Made by a program: the position numbers and the translations under genes. The notes under the pieces are model-generated. The model saw nothing but the letters and a program-made list of their open reading frames with translations, did no database searches and was not told where the DNA came from. Below, piece after piece: positions 30,393 to 30,420 of a stretch of DNA of 30,420 bases. Positions within the stretch are counted from its first letter, which is position 1. The number at the start of each line of letters is the position of its first letter. The DNA comes from JAVBNW01 sp031551255 (GTDB lineage: Bacteria > Bacillota > Clostridia > Christensenellales > UBA1750): positions 1-30,420 of the forward strand of contig JAVBNW010000047.1 of assembly GCA_031551255.1 (NCBI GenBank), in the 5' to 3' direction.

Positions 30393-30420
30393 GGGGTAAG
30401 AGACGAGGCCGCGATAATCG

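Overview
The window comes from a GC-rich bacterium that is most likely a flagellated member of the Bacillota (Clostridia type). This rests on gene content and order: flgB-flgC-fliE, fliO-fliP-fliQ-fliR-flhB-flhA-flhF-flhG-pilZ-fliA, then a TrmH-type methyltransferase, a Jag_N/FapA (DUF342) protein and a SwrB-like protein. Strong AGGAGG ribosome sites and frequent GTG/TTG starts agree. No tRNA, rRNA, CRISPR array or transposase gene was seen.

Layout. (1) 1-5777, minus strand: a sugar-related cluster read right to left: Gfo/Idh/MocA oxidoreductase, SDR oxidoreductase, a broken DUF3795-type gene, a GH116-type glycoside hydrolase, then exonuclease III. A plus-strand terminator from an upstream gene and a very G-rich tract lie at the left edge. 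(2) 5860-13108, plus strand: MATE transporter, GNAT acetyltransferase, a small PD-(D/E)XK nuclease-like protein coupled to a SNF2 helicase, tyrS, and an SGNH/CE2-like esterase. This block is bracketed by two inverted copies (A and B) of a roughly 0.3-0.35 kb palindromic, non-coding repeat. (3) 13740-30272, plus strand: a long motility operon opening with an extended -10 promoter and a lytic transglycosylase. It runs through rod and export-apparatus genes, the flagellar placement GTPases, a c-di-GMP receptor and sigma-28. The usual fliF-to-fliY block is absent between fliE and fliO.

The most striking signal is the tyrS leader (10518-10738). A consensus promoter starts in the stop codon of the helicase gene. 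It is followed by a 29-codon leader ORF with its own Shine-Dalgarno and five Tyr codons, three of them in a row (TAT TAT TAC) filling the loop of an 8-bp hairpin. A strong intrinsic terminator lies just before the tyrS ribosome site, and a candidate antiterminator pairing can be drawn. This reads as classical ribosome-mediated attenuation by tyrosine supply, where a T-box would be expected in Bacillota.

The second striking signal is a set of hairpin repeats whose stems change in a compensated way while their loops stay fixed. One two-hairpin family (loops TGCG and TGAG) occurs after fliP and after the last gene of the window, and in both places it starts at the TAA stop codon. Other paired hairpins lie around repeats A and B. 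All functional statements are inferences from sequence reading; no searches or folding computations were run.
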